Positions 43,872 through 52,101 of a stretch of DNA of 64,000 bases are shown in pieces. Each line of letters opens with the position of its first letter. Position 1 is the stretch's first letter. Made by a program: the position numbers and the translations under genes. Source of the DNA: CALLCD01 sp039196965 (GTDB lineage Bacteria > Pseudomonadota > Alphaproteobacteria > Caulobacterales > Hyphomonadaceae); contig JBCCUK010000016.1 in NCBI GenBank assembly GCA_039196965.1, positions 1-64,000 on the forward strand, written 5' to 3'. The notes beneath the pieces were generated by a model. That model was not told the DNA's origin and searched no databases. It saw nothing but the letters and a program-made list of their open reading frames with translations.

Positions 43872-45665
43872 CTACGAGAATTCGAGACCCTCGAATGTTC
43901 CACTGTCTCGCCACTTGGCGATATGGCTGAAGAATGCCCCCGCGCCGCCGGGGTGGCCGAGCAGGGTTCGATTCTTTTCCGTCAAACCCTGGCCCTCATT
44001 ATTATAATAACCCGGCGTACACTCGGTGGTCCCGATGAGCATGCCTTCGCCGCTGAGAACAAGGTCCAGCCATTTGGAAACAGCCGCTTCTGTCGGTTCG
44101 ACCGCATTGGCTTCAACCTTTTCAGCATGGGCGACGACGGATGCGATTGTATTTGCGTGATCAACGATATTGTGGGGCACATTGGATATCAGGTTTGCCG
44201 CCTGGCTTGGCTGCACCATGAATGCGTTTGGAAATCCATGGATATGGACCCCGTGCAGAGTGCGCATGCCGTCAGACCAGTAATCGGATAATCTGATACC
44301 GACCCGCCCGGTCAGATCGAACCCCGCACGATCGGTATAATCGGATCCGACTTCGAACCCTGACGCATAGATAATGCAATCAACCTCATAACGCTCGCCA
44401 TTGGCCACCAGGCCGGTTTGCGTGATGCGCTCGACGCCCTGTCCATCGGTATGGACCAGGTGGGTCGACGGTTCGTTGAACGCCTGCAGATAGGCATCGT
44501 GGAAGCATGGCCGTTTGCAAAGCTGGCGGTACCATGCCTTCAGGTTCTGGGCGGTTTCCTCATCGTCGACAATCCCGTCAATACGATCCCTTATCTCCTC
44601 CATCTTTTCAAAATCGGCGTCTTCAAACGCCTCAAGGATGGTTTCCGGCTTCATGTCTGTGGGTGCGAGAGCCATCACTTTCTCGCGGATGCGCCTGGAG
44701 ATCTCCGTCCAGCCATCCATGACGAAGTCTTCAGCAGGTATGCCCTGAGACTGGTTCTCCACGAAGTTGTCGAACCAGCGTTGCTGCCAGCCCGGCGTTG
44801 CGATGGTCTGGAACCATTCCGGATCGATAGGCGCATTGTTCCGTGCGTCCACGGATGAGGGTGTGCGCTGGAAAACAAGCAGTTCTTTCGCGGACCTGGC
44901 CAGGTGCGGCACACATTGGATGGCCGTGGCTCCGGTGCCGATGATCGCTACGCGCTTGTCAGCGAGTTTCTCCATGGGCGCGCCCTCAGGCGTTCCACCG
45001 GTATAGTCATAGTCCCAACGGCTTGTGTGGAAGTACTTTCCCTGAAAGTCTTCTACGCCTTCAAGACCGGGCAGCTTGGCAACGTGCAGAGGCCCGGTGC
45101 CGAGGCCGATATATTTCGCTGTGAAATCGTCGCCTCGTGAGGTCTGGATCCGCCAGCGGTGCGCACCCTCCTCCCACGCGATCGAGGTCACTTCAGTGTG
45201 AAAAAGTGCGTTCTCATATAGTCCGTACTGGTCGGCAATACGCTGGCAATGGGTACGTATCTCCGGGCCGTGGACATATTTCTCGGTCGGCATATGCCCG
45301 GTCTCTTCAAGGAGCGGCAGATAGATCATAGCGGCCGTATCGCATTGTGCGCCGGGATAGCGGTTCCAATACCAGGTTCCACCAACATCACCGCCCTTTT
45401 CTATAATGCGGTAATCAGTGATGCCGGCCTCTTTCAGACGCGCACCGACGACTAGCCCTGAAAACCCGCCCCCGACAAAGGCGAAGGTCACATGATCGGT
45501 AACCGGGTCACGGGACTCCAGTGGTGTATGGGGATCATAGGCGAGATTTTCGAACTTCTCCTCTAATCTCTGATACTGATCGTTACCGTCGGCGCGTATC
45601 CGCTTGTCGCGCTCTTCGGCATATTTCTGTTCGATTGCCTGCTTTTCGAGTTGGGTCAGCGCCAC
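43872..45665 (-). CDS. Type I Baeyer-Villiger monooxygenase-like flavoprotein
   Basis: A 597-residue FAD/NADPH enzyme. The first Rossmann site is FVGGGFSG (residues about 64-70), the second VAIIGTGATAIQ, and between them F-x-G-x-x-x-H-x-x-x-W-D appears as FQGKYFHTSRWD, the Baeyer-Villiger fingerprint. N-terminal charged helices (about 1-55) are usual in the cyclohexanone/phenylacetone group. It inserts oxygen next to a ketone; the substrate is unknown. It follows the iron operon on the same strand with a 92-base gap, and may be independent. Confidence 0.85.
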   Translation of the reverse strand: MALTQLEKQAIEQKYAEERDKRIRADGNDQYQRLEEKFENLAYDPHTPLESRDPVTDHVTFAFVGGGFSGLVVGARLKEAGITDYRIIEKGGDVGGTWYWNRYPGAQCDTAAMIYLPLLEETGHMPTEKYVHGPEIRTHCQRIADQYGLYENALFHTEVTSIAWEEGAHRWRIQTSRGDDFTAKYIGLGTGPLHVAKLPGLEGVEDFQGKYFHTSRWDYDYTGGTPEGAPMEKLADKRVAIIGTGATAIQCVPHLARSAKELLVFQRTPSSVDARNNAPIDPEWFQTIATPGWQQRWFDNFVENQSQGIPAEDFVMDGWTEISRRIREKVMALAPTDMKPETILEAFEDADFEKMEEIRDRIDGIVDDEETAQNLKAWYRQLCKRPCFHDAYLQAFNEPSTHLVHTDGQGVERITQTGLVANGERYEVDCIIYASGFEVGSDYTDRAGFDLTGRVGIRLSDYWSDGMRTLHGVHIHGFPNAFMVQPSQAANLISNVPHNIVDHANTIASVVAHAEKVEANAVEPTEAAVSKWLDLVLSGEGMLIGTTECTPGYYNNEGQGLTEKNRTLLGHPGGAGAFFSHIAKWRDSGTFEGLEFS

Positions 45666-45757
45666 GGATCATCCTCCTATACCTGACCGTATTGAAGGAA
45701 ATGACGCGCACTTTGCCAATATGTATTCGAAAAGAATCTTGTGTTAGCGACAAAGAA

Positions 45758-46558
45758 CTAGGCCGCTTTCGCCTTGACCACCTGATGTTCCGGCTCGATC
45801 AAGCCAGCTTTCCAATATGAGGAAATATAGCATCTCGACTTGTCGACGGGGTGTTCCTTGCGGAAATGCCGACGCAGAGTGGCAACCGTCGAATACTCGC
45901 CAGCAACAAACACGCTTGTGCTGGCGTCGGGCTCTGGCGCTAAAATCATGGCATCTACGACCTCTGTTCCCGGCGCATAGGGGTTGGGTTTTATAATCCA
46001 TTTCAATTCGATGTTGGGCGGGCAGTCGACGGGCTGGCGGTCGTCCTCGCTGAGGATTTCCACGAACGCCGTGCCCACCACATCTTCGGACAGGGTTTCG
46101 AGACCTGCCGCAAGGGCGGGAAAGCCTGTCATGTCGGCAGCAGCAAGGATGCGCTGAATACCGGCGGTTATGAGTTTCGGCTTACCGGGTTTGGAAATGA
46201 CAATCTCTTCGCCCGGTGCCGTGCGCTGCGCCCACGGGCCAACGCGCCCAAGATCCCCATGGACGACAATATCAACATCGATTTCGCCGGATGCCTGACG
46301 TGCATGGCGGATCGTATAGGTCCGCATGGCGGGCTTAAAACTGCCCTTGGAAATGAACTCGCCGAACTCCCCTGCAGACTGATCTTTGTCCGGAACAATC
46401 ATTTTGAAATGAGCGCCGCCGCTTGGATCCGGATAGTCCTTTATAAGGTTCCCTACCAGCGTTACCCGCATCATATTTGGCGTGAGCCGCTGGATATCCT
46501 TCACAGTTACCGGACCGAAAGGAACACTTCCAAGGGCGGAAAAGATCTTTCTCAGCAT
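45758..46558 (-). CDS. Siderophore-interacting flavoreductase (SIP/ViuB family)
   Basis: Taken from the ATG at 46558 with GGAG before it, giving 266 residues. The longer frame from 46666 adds 36 codons without family match. The FAD site is MRTYTIRHAR (RxYT motif) followed by HGDLGRVGPWAQRTAPGEEI; ADMTGFPALAAGLE and EYSTVATLRRHFRKEHPVD, then YISSYWKAG, complete the SIP pattern. These cytosolic enzymes reduce ferric siderophores with NAD(P)H to release iron. A perfect iron-box-like repeat lies just upstream (46616-46632). The gene is downstream of the ABC/MFS genes on the same strand. Confidence 0.9.
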   Translation of the reverse strand: MLRKIFSALGSVPFGPVTVKDIQRLTPNMMRVTLVGNLIKDYPDPSGGAHFKMIVPDKDQSAGEFGEFISKGSFKPAMRTYTIRHARQASGEIDVDIVVHGDLGRVGPWAQRTAPGEEIVISKPGKPKLITAGIQRILAAADMTGFPALAAGLETLSEDVVGTAFVEILSEDDRQPVDCPPNIELKWIIKPNPYAPGTEVVDAMILAPEPDASTSVFVAGEYSTVATLRRHFRKEHPVDKSRCYISSYWKAGLIEPEHQVVKAKAA

Positions 46559-46615
46559 TGACGATCTCCAAGTTTTGGCATTGCAGGCAAGTTTGATATC
46601 TGCCTGCGCCACACC

Positions 46616-46632
46616 TTGAGAAACATTCTCAA
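46616..46632. promoter_or_regulatory. Perfect iron-box-like inverted repeat before the SIP gene
   Basis: TTGAGAA-ACA-TTCTCAA is a perfect 7-3-7 palindrome. The GAGAA/TTCTC halves are those of Fur-type operators. It lies in the 129-base gap between the MFS stop and the SIP start, 58 bases before the ATG, so the SIP gene probably has its own iron-responsive promoter. Confidence 0.55.
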
Positions 46633-46687
46633 ATACTGTCGATCGATGCAATAGCAGATGCGCCACCCTTGGTTCTACGGCGTTCTC

Positions 46688-47998
46688 TCAGGCCGGCCAC
46701 TTTCGATGCAGATCATCAAGAATAACCGGATGGCGGTGCCCTGAACCTATCTTCTTACCCTCATGCCAGTGGGCATGGTCACCGGGCAGGTCATCATGGG
46801 TATGGAACTCTCCGTCCACGCTCTCAGCTGGCCAAAGTCGCCAGCCCGCAAGACAAGCCAACGCCGCCACAGCTGCAAGTCCTAGCGATGCGGCATTCAA
46901 ACCAGCGATCAATCCGAGCCAACCGGCCAAGCCGTAAGACACAAACCACGCAAGGTGAGAGAGTGCAAAATGGGTGGAGTAAACAGAGGGTCTGCCATCG
47001 ATATGGGCAGACTGCCGCAGCAGCTGTCCTGACGGCGTTTGAGCTGCGGAATAGAAGAACCCGACCACGAACCATAGCGGGAACACCCACCCCAATTTTG
47101 AAACGGTCGAACATAGCAAGAGCAACGGGGGAAGTGCCGATGTCGCCCACAGCATCAAAGTTCTATAGGAAATATGATCAAGAAACCGAGGCAGCGCGAA
47201 TGCGGCCAGCATGGACCCCGCCCCGAAGGCCGTGAACGCCAAAATGACATGGGTCTCGTTTCCGCCGAGATGGGATTGAACGAAAATGACCGTATTAACA
47301 ATAACCATGGCACCAGCCGCAGAGATTGCGACTGACAGGCAAAAGAGCGATCGAAGTCTTGGCGTGGCGGAATAAATAAGGAAGCCTTGCGTCAAATGCG
47401 AAAGGAAAGGTGCCTCGACCCTCTTTGGAACTTTCGGGATGACCGTGAAAAAAATCAAAATGGCGGAAGCTATAAAGCCTGCACTTGTTACGAAGAACAG
47501 CGATCCTGAAGACAAAACGAGCAGCAGGGCCCCTGCAATCATCGGGCTGATCAGGCTTTCGACATCATAAGCAATGCGCGAAAGCGACAGTGCTTTCGTA
47601 TAGTCTTTTTCATCTGGCAAAATATCAGGAATTGCCGATTGAAACAGCGGCGTAAAAGCGCCTGATGCAAACTGAAGAATGAAGATCAGAATATATATCT
47701 GGAAGATATCCGTGACGAAGGGCAATGCGCAGGCGACACCCGCCCTCGCAAGATCCAGGAAGATCAGAATGTGATGCCTCGAAAGGAGGGATGTGAATGC
47801 TGCCGCGAGTGGCGCAGCTAGCACATAGGCCGCCATCTTGATCATCAGTGCCGTTGCCAGCACTGCGCCGCCGCGCTCACCAGAAAGTTCATAGGCGACC
47901 AGACTGAGCGCGACCGTGGCGACCCCAGTTCCGAGAAGCGCAATAAGCTGCGCCCCGAAAAGTTTGCAATAGTCTGAATTGGCGAGCACGTTTATCAT
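46688..47998 (-). CDS. MFS transporter with histidine-rich tail in the iron cluster
   Basis: A 436-residue permease with 12 helices of the EntS/MFS_3 type. After the last helix (around residue 395) comes a hydrophilic tail with about nine histidines (HTHDDLPGDHAHWHEGKK, then GSGHRHPVILDDLHRKW), which could bind metal. It starts 21 bases after the second ABC gene and is therefore in the same operon. Position next to a siderophore reductase suggests export of a siderophore or of its spent form; the direction is inferred. Confidence 0.75.
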   Translation of the reverse strand: MINVLANSDYCKLFGAQLIALLGTGVATVALSLVAYELSGERGGAVLATALMIKMAAYVLAAPLAAAFTSLLSRHHILIFLDLARAGVACALPFVTDIFQIYILIFILQFASGAFTPLFQSAIPDILPDEKDYTKALSLSRIAYDVESLISPMIAGALLLVLSSGSLFFVTSAGFIASAILIFFTVIPKVPKRVEAPFLSHLTQGFLIYSATPRLRSLFCLSVAISAAGAMVIVNTVIFVQSHLGGNETHVILAFTAFGAGSMLAAFALPRFLDHISYRTLMLWATSALPPLLLLCSTVSKLGWVFPLWFVVGFFYSAAQTPSGQLLRQSAHIDGRPSVYSTHFALSHLAWFVSYGLAGWLGLIAGLNAASLGLAAVAALACLAGWRLWPAESVDGEFHTHDDLPGDHAHWHEGKKIGSGHRHPVILDDLHRKWPA

Positions 47999-48019
47999 GA
48001 AATGTGAGCACGCTCGTCC

Positions 48020-49756
48020 TCAAGCGGCGTTTTCAGCCGCCAAGCGCCATCCCGCAGCGCGCTTACGCTCGTTCCAGAAATCGGCATAGCGCCCGCCTTG
48101 GACGATGAGTTGGTCGTGACTTCCACGCTCAGCAATGGTGCCATTTTCAAGAACCAATATCTGATCTGCAGCGCGAACCGTTTGAAGCCTGTGCGCAACA
48201 ATCACGATTGTCTTGTTTCTCGTTAGAGCAACCAGGGCTCGCTGCACAGCCGATTCATTTATCGGATCTAAGGCAGCCGTCGCTTCATCCAGCAGAATAA
48301 TCGGCGCGTCCTTGAGGATTGCTCTGGCAATGGAAATGCGCTGACGCTCACCTCCCGACAGGATCGAGCCACCCTCGCCTACCCGTGCATTCAGACCCTC
48401 CGGCAATCGATTGGTAATTTCATCGACACAGGCAAGTTGGGCGGCCCGTTCGACCTCTGCGTCGCTGGCCTCGGGCCGCCCGATTCGGATATTCTCGAGG
48501 ATCGTTCCATCGAAAAGATAGATGTCTTGAAAGACAATCGAGATTTGGCGCATCAAATCTTCTGTCGACATATCGCGGACATCCACCCCGCCAATGGCCA
48601 CGGCACCTGCGCCGATATCCCAGAAACGGGCGATAAGCCGGAGCAGCGTTGTCTTACCGGAGCCGGAAGGTCCTACGATTGCCGTCATAGTCCGCTCCGG
48701 CACCTGGAACGATAAATCTTTCAAAAGCGGTATCTCATCATATGAGAAATCAACGCTCTTCAACTCAATGGACGCGTTTGCTGGCGGCGTGGATTGGGCA
48801 GGCTCCGGCAGAGGCTCCACCGCAAAAAGATCATCCATGCGTTTCAAACTGTTCTGGCTGATGCGCATGGCACTTTCCAGATCAGCTGCGCCGATCAGCG
48901 GTTCGATATATCTAGCCGTCAGCACCAGTATCGCAACGAGTTCCGCCGCATCAATTTTGCCACCCAGCGCAAGATTGGCTCCGAAAAGAAGAATAATAGT
49001 AAAACCGATTTGGAGCACGAAGACAAAACTCAGAAGCCCCCGAAAAGCAGATACGATGACACTTCTTTCAGCCTCTAATTGTTGGTCGAGGGAATCTCCA
49101 AGCTTACCAAGATCGTTCTCACTTCGGCCGAATGCTCTCAATACAGGTTGGGCCTGGGCAAATTCAACGATGCGGCCCGTTGCTTCCGCATTGGCCGCGT
49201 GGAGGCCATGTTCCTTCTTCTGGAAGAGATTTCCGGTCAGCCGCATGGTGAACGCAGCGACCGGAGCTGTAATCAACGCCGCCAGTGCAAGACGCCAATC
49301 GAAGATGAACATGAGAAGCACGACAGTGGCGGGGGTCGTGATCGCCGTCAGCAATGGTCGCAGCAAATGCGCTGGGACGCCAATCACATCGATTACACCC
49401 TGGCCAGTCATACGGCTGAGTTGACCCACGCGATCAGGCCCGAACCATCCCAGCGGCAAAGAGGCGATATGGGTGCCCAGCCGCTTGAAAAGCGCGCGGG
49501 CAAGACCCACCGCAGCGACATAGCCATCAAGCTGGGTCCGGAACCTCAGCGCGATATATACAACTGAAACCGCCACAAATACGATGAGCCATGTCGTGGC
49601 CGTCGCTGTATCGCCGCTCAGTAAGGCTCTCAAAATCGGCACGAGCAAAACAAAGCCAATGCCGGTTAGGACGGCCTCAAGGATCAGACCATTCATATTG
49701 GCCCGGAGTGGCTTACGCGCATCGGGGCCTGCGACACGGATAAGCGAGCCAATCAT
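48020..49756 (-). CDS. ABC half-transporter, IrtB/YbtQ-like (second subunit)
   Basis: Taken from the ATG at 49756 (578 residues), which overlaps the stop of the preceding ABC gene in ATGA; the frame could be extended upstream only by running inside that gene. Six membrane helices (about 1-310) precede a nucleotide-binding domain with Walker A GPSGSGKTTL, Q loop VFQDIYLF, signature LSGGERQRISIARAI and Walker B IILLDEATAALD. The pair of exporter-fold half transporters resembles mycobacterial IrtAB and Yersinia YbtPQ, which import ferric siderophores despite the exporter fold. The nearby SIP supports an iron role. Confidence 0.8.
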   Translation of the reverse strand: MIGSLIRVAGPDARKPLRANMNGLILEAVLTGIGFVLLVPILRALLSGDTATATTWLIVFVAVSVVYIALRFRTQLDGYVAAVGLARALFKRLGTHIASLPLGWFGPDRVGQLSRMTGQGVIDVIGVPAHLLRPLLTAITTPATVVLLMFIFDWRLALAALITAPVAAFTMRLTGNLFQKKEHGLHAANAEATGRIVEFAQAQPVLRAFGRSENDLGKLGDSLDQQLEAERSVIVSAFRGLLSFVFVLQIGFTIILLFGANLALGGKIDAAELVAILVLTARYIEPLIGAADLESAMRISQNSLKRMDDLFAVEPLPEPAQSTPPANASIELKSVDFSYDEIPLLKDLSFQVPERTMTAIVGPSGSGKTTLLRLIARFWDIGAGAVAIGGVDVRDMSTEDLMRQISIVFQDIYLFDGTILENIRIGRPEASDAEVERAAQLACVDEITNRLPEGLNARVGEGGSILSGGERQRISIARAILKDAPIILLDEATAALDPINESAVQRALVALTRNKTIVIVAHRLQTVRAADQILVLENGTIAERGSHDQLIVQGGRYADFWNERKRAAGWRLAAENAA

Positions 49757-51528
49757 TCCGCAGCCTCCGAAGGTCGTTCCTCGCCGCTTTGGCTTGCATG
49801 CCACAATTGAGCATAGAGGCCGCCTCTGGCGAGCAGTTCATTATGCTTGCCCCGCTCAACAATGCGCCCATTGTCCATGACGCAGATCTGATCCACGCCC
49901 ATGATTGTCTGAAGCCGGTGGGCAATTACCAGGAGCGTTCTGCCGGCAATTAGGCTTGCCAGGGCATCCTGTATCGCCGCCTCGGACTCCGGATCGGCAA
50001 AGGCTGTTGCTTCGTCAAGAACAAGTATCGGCGCATCGGCGAGGATCGCCCGCGCAATCGATACGCGCTGCGCCTCGCCGCCGGACAGCTTGGCATCTTC
50101 CCCGGCAATCGAGTGATAGCCGTTTGGCAGTTCGAGAATGCGATCATGTATTTGCGCTGCCTTCGCTGCCGCCTTAATCTCGCTTTGAGACGCACCGGGC
50201 GAACCAAGGGTAATGTTCTCGGCAATTGTGGCGCGCAGAAGCTGAACATGCTGAAAAACAAATCCTACACGGGAATACAGCACATAGGGGTTCATATCCG
50301 AGATTGGCACACCACCAATATTGATGGAGCCCCCCTGAACATCCCAGAAGCGTGGGAGCAGCCGCGCCAGTGTCGACTTACCGGACCCTGACGGACCGAC
50401 CAGCGCCGTCACCGTTCCCGGCTCAAGGGTCAGGTCAATGTCGTGCAGAATGTCTGTCTCGTCATCGTAGGAAAACCGGACGTTTTCATATGTGACCCGG
50501 TTATCGGCGGGTGTTCTGGTATTCTCCGGGACCGAAAGCGTCGGCGTATCCAGCAACGCGGCAATGCGTTCAGCGGCAGGCTTTCCAAGCATCAGGTCGT
50601 TAGCCGCCCAGGACAATGTAAGGAACGGCGCTGTCAAAGCGGGTGCGAGGAGGACGGCGGGGAGGATGTCGACCGGTACGATGAGGCCAGCCGAGATTAG
50701 TGCGAGGCTGGCGGTTAGCACGGTCAGCAATGAAAACAGCGGCGATAAAACCACTTCCGTGGACGCCGAAACATAAAGAAGACTTCTGACCCAATTCCAG
50801 AAATAATCCACGAAATGTTGTGTCCGCTCAGCAAAGCGCTGATAGGCCGCAAGCGCCTGTCCAAATGTCTTCACAACAGCAATGCCCTGGACGAATTCAA
50901 CCGACGCCGAATTCACATCTGCAAGGGCCTTGTTATAGGCCTCCATCTTCTCGTCATAACCTCGAAACTGCAGGCTGTATAATAGGATACCGAGCGCGAC
51001 GGGAATGAGCGCGACCAGAGCCAAGCGCCAATCCGACCAGATCAGATAGGTAAGCGCCACAATTGGTGTCACGACTGCGCCAACGAGATTTAAATAGGCG
51101 TGGCCAACGATGTGATGCAGTGCAGAGACATCATTCTGCAATGCTTTGCTGACCGCTCCGGCATTTCGGTCGTCAAACCAACCGAGCGGCACACGGGAAA
51201 GTCTCTGCACCATATGGCGTTTCAGATCTCTCCGGAAATATATATCGGCCAGATGGGTGATCGCACCCGCTGCCATTAGGCAGATCAGACGGATTGCAAG
51301 CGCCGCGACCGCAATCCAAACAATCCACAACGCCGTCGCTGGATCGGCACCGCCCTCCTGGAGCAAGGCGCGCCCCAGTTCAGCAACAGCAATAAACGGA
51401 ACGACCCCGGCTGCCGAGCTAATAGCTTGAAAGGCACAGGCAATATGGATCTTACCTTTGACCGGAGCAATCACCCGATCAACTGGTGATCCGCTTTTAT
51501 TTTCCGTTTTGTCGCTCATCGCATGCAT
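49753..51528 (-). CDS. ABC half-transporter, IrtA/YbtP-like (first subunit)
   Basis: A 591-residue ABC protein: six membrane helices, then Walker A GPSGSGKSTL, Q loop VFQHVQLL, signature LSGGEAQRVSIARAI and Walker B ILVLDEATAFAD (the usual last Asp position is shifted, AFADPE). Two ATGs (51528 and 51519) are possible; neither has a strong ribosome site. It is the first gene of the operon ABC-ABC-MFS, with a palindrome 44 bases upstream. Mycobacterial IrtA has a SIP domain fused to this subunit; here the SIP is a separate gene downstream. Forms a heterodimer with the next gene's product. Confidence 0.8.
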   Translation of the reverse strand: MHAMSDKTENKSGSPVDRVIAPVKGKIHIACAFQAISSAAGVVPFIAVAELGRALLQEGGADPATALWIVWIAVAALAIRLICLMAAGAITHLADIYFRRDLKRHMVQRLSRVPLGWFDDRNAGAVSKALQNDVSALHHIVGHAYLNLVGAVVTPIVALTYLIWSDWRLALVALIPVALGILLYSLQFRGYDEKMEAYNKALADVNSASVEFVQGIAVVKTFGQALAAYQRFAERTQHFVDYFWNWVRSLLYVSASTEVVLSPLFSLLTVLTASLALISAGLIVPVDILPAVLLAPALTAPFLTLSWAANDLMLGKPAAERIAALLDTPTLSVPENTRTPADNRVTYENVRFSYDDETDILHDIDLTLEPGTVTALVGPSGSGKSTLARLLPRFWDVQGGSINIGGVPISDMNPYVLYSRVGFVFQHVQLLRATIAENITLGSPGASQSEIKAAAKAAQIHDRILELPNGYHSIAGEDAKLSGGEAQRVSIARAILADAPILVLDEATAFADPESEAAIQDALASLIAGRTLLVIAHRLQTIMGVDQICVMDNGRIVERGKHNELLARGGLYAQLWHASQSGEERPSEAAE

Positions 51529-52101
51529 GACGATATTAATCTAGCATGGAAACAGCAGCACCATCTAGAATAAATAGAAATTCTATTTTAAATCAGCATT
51601 CTATATCGTTTCAAACCTCACCTTTACAATTGTCTCCAAGTTTAAAGCAAAGGCATGGGGTAGCACTATTAAACCGACCATTCGGCGACATGTCGTATCG
51701 ATCTTTAAGGCGCTATTCGAAGAAACTGGGCGGACGGTAGCCCATCGGGCAATGGCGGGGAGGAACAGAAGTACAAACAGTGCGCGCCAGACCATCTCCT
51801 CCACCCTGTCCATCAAAGCGCAACCAGCACTCACGAATTGGTGAATGAAAACCTCGCCGAAAATTTGAACTAATCGATCAACCTCTCCGACCAACGCACG
51901 AATTCAGCATGATCCTCGCAGAAAGCGTCATGAAAGACGAAGCCGAGGGATAAGCCGGGTTCCCAGTCTGCGGCGCGATAAGGCGACCATCGCGCTCAAT
52001 GCTGGTGTCTTTCAACCGGAGCTGATCGACGCGATGAGCGTCCTCAGCTCATGAACACACCATGCTCGGAGGCAAGCCGGGTGGTGCAAAAAGGTGTTTT
52101 G
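51529..52101. other. Intergenic region between the divergent iron and RTX operons
   Basis: About 570 bases. The left end holds the palindrome at 51572-51588 and an A+T-rich stretch (51568-51620) that probably contains the ABC operon promoter. Frames of 64 codons (51546-51740) and 97 codons on the other strand (51601-51894) have no ribosome sites and unlikely composition. The right part presumably has the RTX promoter; I could not define it. Confidence 0.4.
51572..51588. promoter_or_regulatory. Perfect 17-nt inverted repeat before the siderophore ABC operon
   Basis: AAATAGAA-A-TTCTATTT is a perfect 8-1-8 palindrome 44 bases upstream of the first ABC start. The AGAA-N-TTCT core resembles the Irr/RirA and Fur boxes of alphaproteobacteria. 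It differs in spacing from the box before the SIP gene (46616-46632). It is in the right place to repress the operon when iron is plentiful. Confidence 0.5.

Noticed and set aside
46559..46666. Longer start for the siderophore-interacting protein
   Set aside because: No similarity in the added 36 codons, they would span the iron-box palindrome, and the ATG at 46558 has a GGAG site.
51895..52050. Possible remnant of an unknown gene (short conserved-looking peptides on both strands)
   Set aside because: Frames are broken by stops within a few dozen codons and no family could be recognised.
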